A stretch of DNA of 14,393 bases from assembly GCA_964550465.1 (NCBI GenBank), contig CAZJZH010000027.1, positions 1 through 14,393 on the forward strand. The letters are read 5' to 3'. Shown here in pieces: positions 1-6,836 of the stretch. The notes beneath the pieces are model-generated. The model was given only the letters and a program-made list of their open reading frames with translations, did not search any database and had not been told where the DNA came from. The first letter of the stretch is position 1, and each line of letters starts with the position of its first letter. The DNA comes from CAZJZH01 sp964550465. Lineage in GTDB: Bacteria; Patescibacteriota; Patescibacteriia; JACRDY01. A program made the position numbers and the translations under genes.

Positions 1-20
1 TGTTTCCCCCAGGGCTTTTG

Positions 21-44
21 GTTACTTTTGGCCCCAAAAGTAAC
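21..44. repeat. 11-bp inverted repeat with 2-nt loop
   Basis: GTTACTTTTGG (21-31) is followed by CC and its exact reverse complement (34-44). There is no T-tract directly after it, so it is not a convincing intrinsic terminator on the + strand, though it could be the 3' hairpin of a gene ending before the window. Palindromes of this TTACTTTTGG type occur as dispersed intergenic elements in many bacteria; membership in such a family here is inference. Confidence 0.5.
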
Positions 45-107
45 ATAAGAAAAACTTTTAGCAAGAACAATGGTGAAGAGAGGATAGTGCTAATTTGATC
101 CCTAGGG

Positions 108-136
108 TTGACATAATTTAATATATATGATAAAAA
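108..136 (+). promoter_or_regulatory. candidate promoter of the 98-aa gene
   Basis: A perfect -35 box TTGACA (108-113) is followed after 17 nt by TAAAAA (131-136), a weak -10; the intervening DNA is very A+T rich, so the exact -10 is uncertain. Transcription would start near 143, about 65 nt before the ATG at 210. Confidence 0.5.
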
Positions 137-155
137 GTCAGTGCAAATCCAGACG

Positions 156-195
156 GTGGCGGTGCCACGGTCACAACAGTGCAAGCGGTGCTTGC
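156..195 (+). other. twin hairpins with GGT loops in the 5' leader
   Basis: Two short perfect hairpins sit in tandem just before the ribosome-binding site: GTGGC-GGT-GCCAC (156-168) and GCAAGC-GGT-GCTTGC (181-195). Both have the same GGT triloop, and the second ends 3 nt before the GGAGG at 199. Paired stem-loops with identical exposed triplets next to a Shine-Dalgarno site suggest a site for a dimeric RNA-binding protein or translational control; this is inference from arrangement only. Confidence 0.35.
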
Positions 196-209
196 GATGG
201 AGGTGTACG

Positions 210-506
210 ATGATCCTTAAAATTGATCTAACGGCCCCACAGCTCAATGCGCTTCATGACGTACTGGCAAGTGATGACAACCGTAGGATAGCTGTGGTGT
301 CAGACACCGTTCACAATAGTCGTCACATTGTTCGACTCCTGGAATCAAAAGCAGGAAATTCCGGCGAAGGTAGTTTGTTTCCAGGGAAGTATAGTGTAGT
401 CCTGGAGGTATTGGAGAAATGCGGCCCTCATTCAGATACGCTGGTTTCGCGGCGCATGTTGATGAAAGTCTTTGATGCCATCGGTCTTTACCCCACTGGC
501 CAGTAG
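210..506 (+). CDS. hypothetical protein, 98 aa
   Basis: I do not recognise this protein. The ATG at 210 is preferred over an upstream in-frame start near 141 because GGAGG (199-203) sits 6 nt before it, and because the upstream codons lie in the hairpin leader and give an unlikely Cys/Arg-rich peptide. The product is a small soluble protein with no membrane segment or signal peptide. Its N-terminal half reads like a short alpha/beta unit (LKIDLTAPQLNALHDVL, then RRIAVVSDTV), and the C-terminal half is basic and probably helical (SRRMLMKVFDAIGL). It has its own promoter and terminator, so it is monocistronic, and the strong Shine-Dalgarno site sets it apart from the core genes of the window. 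It may be an accessory or regulatory protein, but no function can be assigned. Confidence 0.6.
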   Translation: MILKIDLTAPQLNALHDVLASDDNRRIAVVSDTVHNSRHIVRLLESKAGNSGEGSLFPGKYSVVLEVLEKCGPHSDTLVSRRMLMKVFDAIGLYPTGQ

Positions 507-535
507 ACTGATTAGCTCAATTCACATCTAAACCC

Positions 536-565
536 AAAAGCTTCGTGCACTGCACGAAGCTTTTT
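536..565 (+). terminator. intrinsic terminator of the 98-aa gene
   Basis: AAAAGCTTCGTGCA (536-549) and its exact reverse complement (551-564) form a long hairpin that ends in TTTTT (561-565). It follows the stop codon of the 98-aa gene by about 30 nt. The A-run on its left arm gives a partial T-run on the other strand, so it could also help stop leftward corA transcripts. Confidence 0.85.
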
Positions 566-578
566 AATAGTTCATTTA

Positions 579-643
579 CAATTATTAATTATGCATTACT
601 TGCCTCGCCGAAGCATTGGCGAAGGCGGGTTAATTAATAATTG
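579..643. repeat. nested inverted repeat downstream of corA (REP/MITE-like)
   Basis: CAATTATTAATTA (579-591) is the exact reverse complement of 631-643. Between these 13-bp A+T-rich arms lies a second, G+C-rich imperfect hairpin, GCCTCGCC (602-609) against GGCGAAGGC (618-626), with a GAAGCATT loop. The element begins 7 nt beyond the corA stop codon (on the minus strand) and could protect or end that transcript, although no T-tract follows on either side. The G+C-rich core resembles dispersed intergenic hairpins I associate with CPR genomes; that is recall, not a search result. Confidence 0.55.
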
Positions 644-649
644 TTGTAT

Positions 650-1657
650 CTACCACCACCGACTCTTCTTAAACAACAACACGAGTAACAGTCCGACCGT
701 CACCATTACCCCTAAGATAATCCAAAAATCAAACGGATGTCCAACTACCGGCGCGCCAACTGTGCGCATAGAAAAGAGGAAGGCCATCAGGTTGATGGGC
801 ATGAAGATGACCGAGATGATAGTCAAAATTTTAATCACCTGACTGAGGTGAAATGAAGTCAGCGAAGAGCGTGTTTCGTACAAAGCATTAACCGTCTCGC
901 GGTCGTTTTCCAAAATAGTCCAGATCTCTTTACTGCGTTCCAGTAAATCATTGAAGTACATGTCCAGTTTCAGAGTAGGGAAGAAGCGTTCGGTAGCAGT
1001 CACTAGCTGGCCGACCACCACCTGGTGGGATTGCATGGTCTTACGAAAGTTGACGATGTTTTGCTTGATGGTGGCGACGCGGTAGATATCCCGATCACTC
1101 GATGGGTGAAAACTAGTATCAGCCATAGTATCGATACTGCGACTGATATGCTGCAGCATGGGAAAGCAATAATCATTCAATCGGTTCAGTAGCTCGTACA
1201 GTAGGTTAGCTGGCCCTTCTTCCAACACCTCCTCACACCTACCCTTGCTGTCCTGACAGCTAAGGAAAAAGTCTTTTAGTGGCGGCAGTTTATTATCGTG
1301 GACTACTACTAAAAATTCATGGCTGATAAAAAAGTCAACTTCGGCAGCGTGAATTTCTTGACGGTCATGATTGTAGATGGGAAACAGCAGGGCCATGAAG
1401 AGGTAGTCACCGCGGTCAACCAGCTTAGCCCGGCCAATCATCGGTCGACAGTCTTCGATATCTAAATCATGAAAATCAAACTGATGCTGCAGCCAAGTTA
1501 ACTGACTGACACTGTTTTTGGTCACATTGACCCACTGAAAATCACCGGTTTTAATAATGCCAACATGAGCTGGTGGAGCTTGACGTCGCCCAGTTTTACC
1601 GGTGGTTTTACGAACAGCTTTTGTTTTCTTTGGTTTGGCTTTTTTGGTTTTGGCCAT
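650..1657 (-). CDS. corA: CorA-like divalent cation transporter with altered GMN motif
   Basis: A 335-aa member of the CorA Mg2+/Co2+ channel family, which forms homopentamers in the inner membrane. A very basic Lys/Arg/Thr-rich N-terminus (residues 2-25) precedes the cytoplasmic alpha/beta and long-helix domain. Two membrane segments follow near the C-terminus (about 273-294 and 308-329), then a basic KKSRWW tail, as is typical. The usual pore signature GMN at the end of TM1 reads Ser296-Met297-Arg298 here (context LFSMRTVG), so both Gly and the ion-coordinating Asn are lost. Family membership rests on length, topology and the IISVIFMPINLMAF type TM1. Mg2+ selectivity is doubtful: GMN is regarded as essential in characterised CorA proteins. 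There is no Shine-Dalgarno site, and the promoter lies almost at the ATG. The gene diverges from the 158-aa gene. Confidence 0.85.
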   Translation of the reverse strand: MAKTKKAKPKKTKAVRKTTGKTGRRQAPPAHVGIIKTGDFQWVNVTKNSVSQLTWLQHQFDFHDLDIEDCRPMIGRAKLVDRGDYLFMALLFPIYNHDRQEIHAAEVDFFISHEFLVVVHDNKLPPLKDFFLSCQDSKGRCEEVLEEGPANLLYELLNRLNDYCFPMLQHISRSIDTMADTSFHPSSDRDIYRVATIKQNIVNFRKTMQSHQVVVGQLVTATERFFPTLKLDMYFNDLLERSKEIWTILENDRETVNALYETRSSLTSFHLSQVIKILTIISVIFMPINLMAFLFSMRTVGAPVVGHPFDFWIILGVMVTVGLLLVLLFKKSRWW

Positions 1658-1667
1658 AGTGAATTCT

Positions 1668-1676
1668 ATTATACCA
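1668..1676 (-). promoter_or_regulatory. extended -10 promoter of corA, near-leaderless
   Basis: On the minus strand TG-G-TATAAT (1676 down to 1668) is a perfect extended -10. The start codon is only 10 nt beyond the box, so initiation would be about 2-4 nt before the ATG, giving a leaderless or nearly leaderless mRNA. No good -35 is seen, as often happens with extended -10 promoters. Confidence 0.65.
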
Positions 1677-1713
1677 CAAACTGCAGCTTTTGTTTCCGCT
1701 TAGGGCCGCTTTC

Positions 1714-1722
1714 TGCTATACT
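1714..1722 (+). promoter_or_regulatory. extended -10 promoter of the 158-aa gene
   Basis: TG-C-TATACT (1714-1722) is an extended -10 pointing right. Initiation near 1729 gives a leader of about 10 nt before the ATG at 1740. It is back-to-back with the corA promoter, with about 40 bp between the two -10 boxes. Confidence 0.6.
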
Positions 1723-1739
1723 ACTTGCAGAAAAACACT

Positions 1740-2216
1740 ATGCCAGACCAATTAGAAAAGCTGCCGCAGCGACCAGCTGCGCCAGAACAACAACCAGAAA
1801 AAGGCACTGCAGAGACTGCGGCCGAGCAGGTAGTGGAGCAACCAACTGTTGCGCCAGCTCCAGACCAGCCGGAGCCTGTTTTGCCGAGCACGCCAGCTGG
1901 AGCGCCAACCATCGCTCAGCCACAGGACGAGCTACTAGAAGACATTGAAGATATTTTAGAAGATGATTTGGAGGAAGTTTTTGCTACCTTGCCACCAGAC
2001 AGCAAAGAAGAATTTAAACACGAGGGCGAAGAGACGGCTCATGATATCCGAGAGATTGTCGATAAGCCCAAGTTCAGTGATCGCAGTATTTTTCAGTTGA
2101 TTAAGAAGTGGCTGCGGATGATTCCCGGAGTCAATCGGTTTTTCCTTGAGCAGGAGGCAAAGATCAAGACGGATGAGATCGTTGACTTAACTGATAAGCA
2201 GAAAGATATTCCGTAA
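1740..2216 (+). CDS. conserved CPR-type hypothetical protein, 158 aa
   Basis: The function is unknown. The first half (about residues 1-60) is Pro/Gln/Ala/Glu rich and probably disordered. A very acidic stretch follows (ELLEDIEDILEDDLEEVF). The C-terminal third is compact and helical, with the phrase LIKKWLRMIPGVNRFFLEQE that I associate with small CPR proteins encoded just before TraG/VirD4-like ATPases. No clear membrane helix is present, although IFQLIKKWLRMIPGVNRFF is amphipathic and could touch a membrane or partner. I chose the ATG at 1740: an in-frame TTG at 1725 lies 3 nt downstream of the -10 box, upstream of where transcription should begin. There is no Shine-Dalgarno site. Position suggests it works with the ATPase that follows, perhaps as an adaptor; this is inference. 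Confidence 0.75.
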   Translation: MPDQLEKLPQRPAAPEQQPEKGTAETAAEQVVEQPTVAPAPDQPEPVLPSTPAGAPTIAQPQDELLEDIEDILEDDLEEVFATLPPDSKEEFKHEGEETAHDIREIVDKPKFSDRSIFQLIKKWLRMIPGVNRFFLEQEAKIKTDEIVDLTDKQKDIP

Positions 2217-2232
2217 AGAGATGGTGAGTATA

Positions 2233-2282
2233 GGATATCAGATATGTAGTCTCTCTCATATCTCATATCCCATATCTGACAT
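2233..2282 (+). repeat. intergenic inverted repeat with two competing right arms
   Basis: In the gap before the TraG-like gene, GGATATCAGATATG (2233-2246) can pair with CATATCTCATATCC (2257-2270, one mismatch). Its 2235-2246 part can instead pair with CATATCTGACAT (2271-2282, one mismatch). The two pairings exclude each other. The motif is simple and A+T rich and may be a diverged tandem repeat of a CATATCT unit rather than a regulator. Confidence 0.4.
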
Positions 2283-2290
2283 CTAATTTT

Positions 2291-4873
2291 ATGGAGGGTA
2301 ATACATTTTTTCCCGAAACTCAGGCGCCATCAACGCCGGTGGCCGCCACCGCTGTGTGGAGCGATCCAGCACTGGTCACGCTATGGTACGTGCTGTTTTT
2401 TGTAGCACTAGCTATTATCGTACTCTATGTTGTGCGGTATTTTTTCTTTCTCAAAGGGCGCGTACCGAGCGAGTTTGAAAAAATTATTCTATTAGTTACT
2501 TTACCCAAAGAGTCCCTGCAACAAGAAAAAGGTAAGGCCGAAGATACCCAACAAGAACAGATCGAAGAAATCGCTCTGGGTGAGACTTTGATTAACAGCA
2601 TTGGTGGACTGAAGGCTGAGAAGGGATGGAAAGCCTGGTTGTATGGTCGCCAAGATCATCTAGCGTTTGAGATAGTGGCTGATCAAGGCACCATCTCTTT
2701 TTATATCGCCACCCCACAGTACCTACGGCGCTACATCGAGCAGCAGGTTCATGCGCATTACCCGGAAGCTCACATTGAAGAAACAGAAGATTACAATATT
2801 TTCGCACCCGATGGCGTGGCCAAGGCAGGCTATTTAAAGTTTCGTCGACCGTCCTACTTTCCTATCAAAACGTATAAAGAAATGGACGATGATCCGATTG
2901 AGTCGTTGGCTAACACTCTCAGTCAGTTAGAGGATAACGAAGGAGCGGTGGTGCAGTACGTTATTCGTAGCGCTCATCCTAGCTGGCATCGCCGGGGTGG
3001 TAAGGTGGCTTCAGAGATGAAGCAGGGTAAGCGATTGAAAGAAGCCCAGCGCGCCGCTTCGCAAAATATTTTTGTCAAAGGGCTGCATATTATCGCCGAA
3101 GGCTTTTCTGGTAAGAAAAAAGATGAGTTGGGTAAAACTTATCAGTTGTCACAAATGGAAGAGGAGATGGCCAAGCGGATTGAAGAAAAGAGTAGTAAAG
3201 CGGGAGTAGAGGTTAACATTCGCGTAGTGGTATCAACCGATCAGGACAGTAAGGCTACTATTTATCTCAACAACATTCTCAACGCTTTTGCCCAGTACAA
3301 CATCTACGAGTACGGCAATGGCTTTACGGCAGTGGTGCCGGCGCGGACTAATCATATTATTGAAGAATACATTCACCGCGCCTTTCATGCCGGCCAGCAG
3401 TTGATTCTCAATACGGAGGAGATGGCTAGTTTGTGGCATCTACCTACTACGGAAGTCGATACACCAAACATTCGCTGGCTGACCAGTAAGAAATCACCGG
3501 CACCACTGAATGTACCAAAAGAAGGGCTGATGTTGGGCCTGAACAATTACCGCGGTAAGGAAACACCAATCTACATGCAGCGTGATGACCGTCGCCGCCA
3601 TACCTATATCATTGGTAAATCCGGTGTAGGTAAATCTGTACTGATGGCTAATATGGCGCGGCAGGATATTGCTAATGGTGATGGTGTCTGTGTAATTGAC
3701 CCACACGGTGACTTGGTTGACGATGTGCTGGCTGGCGTGCCAAAAGAACGGGCTGATGATGTGATCGTCTTTGATCCGGCAGACGTGGAGCGACCAATGG
3801 GTTTGAACCTGTTGGAGTTTGATCCAAATTATCCAGAGCAGAAGACTTTCGTTATCAATGAAATGATTCGTATTTTTGACAAGCTCTATGACCTCAAGTC
3901 AACCGGTGGGCCAATGTTTGAGCAGTACATCCGTAATGCCATGCTGTTGTTGATGGATGATCCGGATTCTGGCTCTACTTTGATGGAAATTTCTAAGGTG
4001 TTGTCTGATGAGGAATACCGTAAGTATAAATTGAGTAAATGTAAGACGCAGGTGGTCAAGGACTTCTGGGAAAAAGAAGCCCAAAAGGCCGGCGGTGAAG
4101 CAGCCCTGCAAAATATTGTGCCCTACATTACCTCCAAGTTGAACACCTTTATTTCTAACGACTTCATGCGGCCGATTATTGGTCAGCAAAAGAGCGCCAT
4201 TCAGTTCCGTGACGTGATGGACAGTCAGAAGATTTTGCTGGTTAAATTGTCAAAGGGTCGATTGGGTGACCTCAACACCAATCTGTTAGGTATGATGATG
4301 GTGGGTAAAATTTTGATGGCGGCGCTGTCACGGACTGACACGTCTAAGGAGCAACGCAAGGATTTTTATCTCTATATTGATGAGTTTCAGAACTTTACCA
4401 CTGACAGTATTGCCGTTATTTTATCAGAAGCTCGTAAGTATATGTTAAACCTGATCATCGCTCACCAGTATATTGGTCAGCTGGTGGTCAATAATGACGC
4501 CACTATTCGTGACGCGGTCTTTGGTAACGTCGGTACTATTATCAGTTTTAAGATTGGTGTGGAGGATGCTGAAGTGTTGGCTAAAGAGTTTGAGCCGGTC
4601 TTTAACGCTTATGATGTCATGAACATCGAAAAGTACACCGCCTACGTCAAACTATTGGTTAACAATGAGTCAACCAAGGCCTTTAACATGCACACAGCAC
4701 CACTACCAGAGGGTAATACTGAGTTGGCGCAGAAGATTGCTGAGTTGTCGCGCCTCAAGCATGGTCGTGATCGGCAACAGGTGGAGCAGAACATTATGGC
4801 GCGGAGTCAAAAGTCGGTAGCGCCACCACCACGCCCAAGACGTGTGGATACAAAATTGCCCCCACGGCCGTAA
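2291..4873 (+). CDS. TraG/VirD4-like membrane-anchored ATPase (T4SS coupling-protein type)
   Basis: An 860-aa protein with one N-terminal membrane helix (about residues 29-53, LWYVLFFVALAIIVLYVV). A roughly 380-residue cytoplasmic region follows, then a RecA/FtsK-type hexameric ATPase domain. Visible motifs are Walker A GKSGVGKS (442-449), DPHGD (470-474), Walker B with FYLYIDEF (Asp697-Glu698) and an AHQY sensor-like motif (near 722-728). This order matches the conjugative coupling proteins and related DNA- or protein-pumping ATPases. The tail after about residue 835 is Pro/Arg rich (PPPRPRRV) and probably flexible. CPR genomes commonly carry such an ATPase outside any conjugation operon; here there is no relaxase, VirB4 or pilin nearby, so the substrate is unknown (DNA uptake, T4P-like or secretion roles are all possible). 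The ATG at 2291 has no Shine-Dalgarno site, and the gene is probably co-transcribed with the 158-aa gene. Confidence 0.85.
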   Translation: MEGNTFFPETQAPSTPVAATAVWSDPALVTLWYVLFFVALAIIVLYVVRYFFFLKGRVPSEFEKIILLVTLPKESLQQEKGKAEDTQQEQIEEIALGETLINSIGGLKAEKGWKAWLYGRQDHLAFEIVADQGTISFYIATPQYLRRYIEQQVHAHYPEAHIEETEDYNIFAPDGVAKAGYLKFRRPSYFPIKTYKEMDDDPIESLANTLSQLEDNEGAVVQYVIRSAHPSWHRRGGKVASEMKQGKRLKEAQRAASQNIFVKGLHIIAEGFSGKKKDELGKTYQLSQMEEEMAKRIEEKSSKAGVEVNIRVVVSTDQDSKATIYLNNILNAFAQYNIYEYGNGFTAVVPARTNHIIEEYIHRAFHAGQQLILNTEEMASLWHLPTTEVDTPNIRWLTSKKSPAPLNVPKEGLMLGLNNYRGKETPIYMQRDDRRRHTYIIGKSGVGKSVLMANMARQDIANGDGVCVIDPHGDLVDDVLAGVPKERADDVIVFDPADVERPMGLNLLEFDPNYPEQKTFVINEMIRIFDKLYDLKSTGGPMFEQYIRNAMLLLMDDPDSGSTLMEISKVLSDEEYRKYKLSKCKTQVVKDFWEKEAQKAGGEAALQNIVPYITSKLNTFISNDFMRPIIGQQKSAIQFRDVMDSQKILLVKLSKGRLGDLNTNLLGMMMVGKILMAALSRTDTSKEQRKDFYLYIDEFQNFTTDSIAVILSEARKYMLNLIIAHQYIGQLVVNNDATIRDAVFGNVGTIISFKIGVEDAEVLAKEFEPVFNAYDVMNIEKYTAYVKLLVNNESTKAFNMHTAPLPEGNTELAQKIAELSRLKHGRDRQQVEQNIMARSQKSVAPPPRPRRVDTKLPPRP

Positions 4874-4876
4874 AAA

Positions 4877-4885
4877 TGGTATACT
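4877..4885 (+). promoter_or_regulatory. extended -10 promoter of the 192-aa gene
   Basis: TG-G-TATACT (4877-4885) begins 3 nt after the stop codon of the TraG-like gene. Initiation near 4892 would leave a leader of about 33 nt that contains a GGAGG (4900-4904). It gives the downstream set (192 aa, 93 aa, antiporter) a promoter of its own. Confidence 0.6.
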
Positions 4886-4924
4886 AAGGCTAGTTTTTAG
4901 GAGGAAAAAATAAAAACAAAAGGT

Positions 4925-5503
4925 ATGTCGGCACCCGCAGAGCAGCCGGACAACCAAACGATTCCAGAGGAGCGACTGGAACAATTACGAACGTTCCTCT
5001 ACAATATTCGGTCATCTATAGATCGAGCTCTTGAAGTACTTGAAGTAGGCGCGGTTGATCAAGAGCTGCTGACTGAGCAACTAGAGACCGTGCGCAGCAG
5101 TGTGTTTGATGAACATGCTGATGGCCAGGGCCGAGTGGTTGAAGGAGTGTTTGATGGTCAGCAGATGATTGGTGCTGATGGCAAACGGTACCAAGTACCA
5201 CCCAACTACGCTTCTAAATCAAAATTGGTGGAAGGTGATATTTTGAAACTAACGATTAGTAACCAGGGTGACTTTGTCTATAAACAGATTGGGCCGATTG
5301 AGCGTGATCGAGTCACCGGCACGTTGTCGCAAGATAACGAGACGTTACAGTACTATGTCACCAATGGTAAACGCCGTTGGAAGCTGATCACTGCTGCAGT
5401 AACCTATTTCCATGGTCAGGCGGGCGATGAGATTATCGCTTTGATCCCTAAGGGCAGTCGTAGTCAATGGGCAGCGGTAGAAAATATCGTCACGGCCGCG
5501 TAA
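4925..5503 (+). CDS. conserved CPR-type hypothetical protein, 192 aa
   Basis: No characterised function. Residues 12-60 look like a charged amphipathic, possibly coiled-coil helix (IPEERLEQLRTFLYNIRS onward). After residue 68 the protein is a predicted beta-rich domain, with the phrases VEGVFDGQQMIGADGKRY and VPPNYASKSKLVEGD that I recall from CPR hypothetical proteins. It has no membrane segment. The beta domain has the look of a small barrel or OB-like fold, but no binding motif is visible. The ATG at 4925 is the first in-frame ATG; a perfect GGAGG lies 20 nt upstream, too far for it, with only an ATA codon (4910) at ideal spacing. It is followed after 3 nt by the 93-aa gene, so the two are probably translationally coupled. 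Confidence 0.75.
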   Translation: MSAPAEQPDNQTIPEERLEQLRTFLYNIRSSIDRALEVLEVGAVDQELLTEQLETVRSSVFDEHADGQGRVVEGVFDGQQMIGADGKRYQVPPNYASKSKLVEGDILKLTISNQGDFVYKQIGPIERDRVTGTLSQDNETLQYYVTNGKRRWKLITAAVTYFHGQAGDEIIALIPKGSRSQWAAVENIVTAA

Positions 5504-5506
5504 TCT

Positions 5507-5788
5507 ATGGCATTATTTGACTTCCTCTTTGGGTCGACCAGTCGGTCACCTCAGAAAAAAATGTTTCGTACTCGAGAAGAAATTCGCCGTGCTCTGTACG
5601 GCATTTCTTCATTAACAAACAAAGAGCGTAAAAAGATTATGGAGCTGGTGGTCAAAGAGTTAGATCATGGGGGAGTGACCAGCTATGAGTGGAAAGAAAA
5701 ACTCCAGCCGCTGTTCTATGATCTGCGTCAACAGGGAGTTATTAGTAGTACTGACTATACACAGCTTAAATCATTGTTAGAGCAATAA
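5507..5788 (+). CDS. conserved hypothetical protein, 93 aa
   Basis: A small, basic, probably all-helical soluble protein. It opens with a hydrophobic segment MALFDFLFG, then a Lys/Arg-rich linker, then helices with the phrases LTNKERKKIMELVVKEL and YEWKEKLQPLFYDLRQQG. I do not know a function. The short N-terminal MALFDFLFG could act as a membrane- or partner-binding tag; this is inference. It lies 3 nt after the 192-aa gene and 3 nt before the antiporter gene, with no Shine-Dalgarno site of its own, so it should be translated by coupling within one operon. Confidence 0.75.
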   Translation: MALFDFLFGSTSRSPQKKMFRTREEIRRALYGISSLTNKERKKIMELVVKELDHGGVTSYEWKEKLQPLFYDLRQQGVISSTDYTQLKSLLEQ

Positions 5789-5791
5789 CCT

Positions 5792-6787
5792 ATGGCCCTT
5801 GGCTTGATCGGATGGATTCTGGTGTTTGGTGCCGCCCTGGCGGTGTTGATTAAGTCTGCTGATTTATTTACTGATAGTGCTGAAAAGCTCAGTCTACTTT
5901 TTAAGGTACCAGCCTTTATCGTGGCGGTGACAGTGGTAGCGATTGGTACATCACTACCTGAGTTAGCTACTTCTATCGCGGCCGTCTTTTCTGGCGCGAC
6001 AGAGATTGTGGTGGCTAACGCGGTTGGTTCAAATATCGCCAATGTACTATTGGTGACTGGTTTAGCAGCAGTGGTGGCTGGACAGTTAAAATCAAAACGC
6101 AGTTTGATTGATCTGGATTTGCCGGTGATGGGTATTATCACGGTAGTGATGCTGATGGTCATCTGGGATATGCAGGTGACGTTTGGTGAGGGGTTGCTCA
6201 GTGTCCTAGGATACGCCCTATACCTATTTTATGTGGCTGTGTACCGAGAGAAGCATCTGTCTGAAGAGGAGGAAAAAGAAGCGAAGAAGCAGGTCAAAGA
6301 GGATCAGCTGCTTGATGAGCCAAAGAGTAAGATTGCTCGTGATACCATTAAGGCTGTTGTCTGGCTGGTAGTGAGCGGAGTAGGTATTTATTTTGGTGCT
6401 CATTACACGGTTATCAGCGTGCTGGAGATTGCTGATATGTTGTCTATCGCTACCTCCGTCATTACCTTGGCAGCAGTGGCACTGGGTACATCATTACCGG
6501 AAGTAGTGGTGTCAGTAGCAGCGGCGTACAAGAAGCAGTATGAGATTGCTCTAGGTAATGTGGTTGGTTCTAATATCTTTAACGCCTTAATGGTGGTAGG
6601 TATGCCAGCGTTGTTCTCACCACTGGCTGTTGATGATATTACCATGAGTATTGGTCTACGATTCTTGGTCGGTGCCACGGTTATCTACACCATTTCTGGT
6701 ATTTCTCAGCGCATTCACCGTCTGGAAGGCCTAATGTACGTCTTACTCTATCTGTTTTTCCTCGGTGGCCTGTTTGCAATCCTCTAA
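5792..6787 (+). CDS. Ca2+/cation antiporter (CaCA superfamily, YrbG-like)
   Basis: A 331-aa integral membrane exchanger, probably swapping cytoplasmic Ca2+ (or K+) for Na+ or H+. The two inverted alpha-repeats of the family are clear. Repeat 1 has GTSLPE (52-57) and GSN (79-81); repeat 2 has GTSLPE (232-237) and GSN (259-261). These supply the ion-coordinating Glu57, Asn81, Glu237 and Asn261. About ten hydrophobic helices are visible, split by a highly charged cytoplasmic loop (about 155-180, rich in Glu and Lys). The length is typical of bacterial YrbG-type proteins. The ATG lies 3 nt after the preceding stop codon and has no Shine-Dalgarno site. Its link with the 192-aa and 93-aa genes may be only transcriptional. 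Confidence 0.93.
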   Translation: MALGLIGWILVFGAALAVLIKSADLFTDSAEKLSLLFKVPAFIVAVTVVAIGTSLPELATSIAAVFSGATEIVVANAVGSNIANVLLVTGLAAVVAGQLKSKRSLIDLDLPVMGIITVVMLMVIWDMQVTFGEGLLSVLGYALYLFYVAVYREKHLSEEEEKEAKKQVKEDQLLDEPKSKIARDTIKAVVWLVVSGVGIYFGAHYTVISVLEIADMLSIATSVITLAAVALGTSLPEVVVSVAAAYKKQYEIALGNVVGSNIFNALMVVGMPALFSPLAVDDITMSIGLRFLVGATVIYTISGISQRIHRLEGLMYVLLYLFFLGGLFAIL

Positions 6788-6797
6788 AAAGTCTGCT

Positions 6798-6834
6798 AAA
6801 AACCATAGGTAAACACCGTGGTTTTTATTATTTT
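6798..6834 (+). terminator. terminator after the antiporter gene, abutting the adk start
   Basis: AAAAACCA (6798-6805) pairs with TGGTTTTT (6819-6826), and GGT/ACC adds pairs inside the loop. The 3' arm runs into a T-rich tail up to 6834. The hairpin ends 2 nt before the adk ATG at 6837. The T-rich tail holds TATTAT (6826-6831), which could serve as the -10 of a leaderless adk mRNA, as initiation would fall at about 6837-6838; no -35 or TGn element supports it. Confidence 0.6.
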
Positions 6835-6836
6835 CT

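Noticed and set aside
591..842. 83-codon + strand ORF
   Set aside because: It starts inside the REP-like hairpin and then runs antisense to corA; the translation has no protein-like character.
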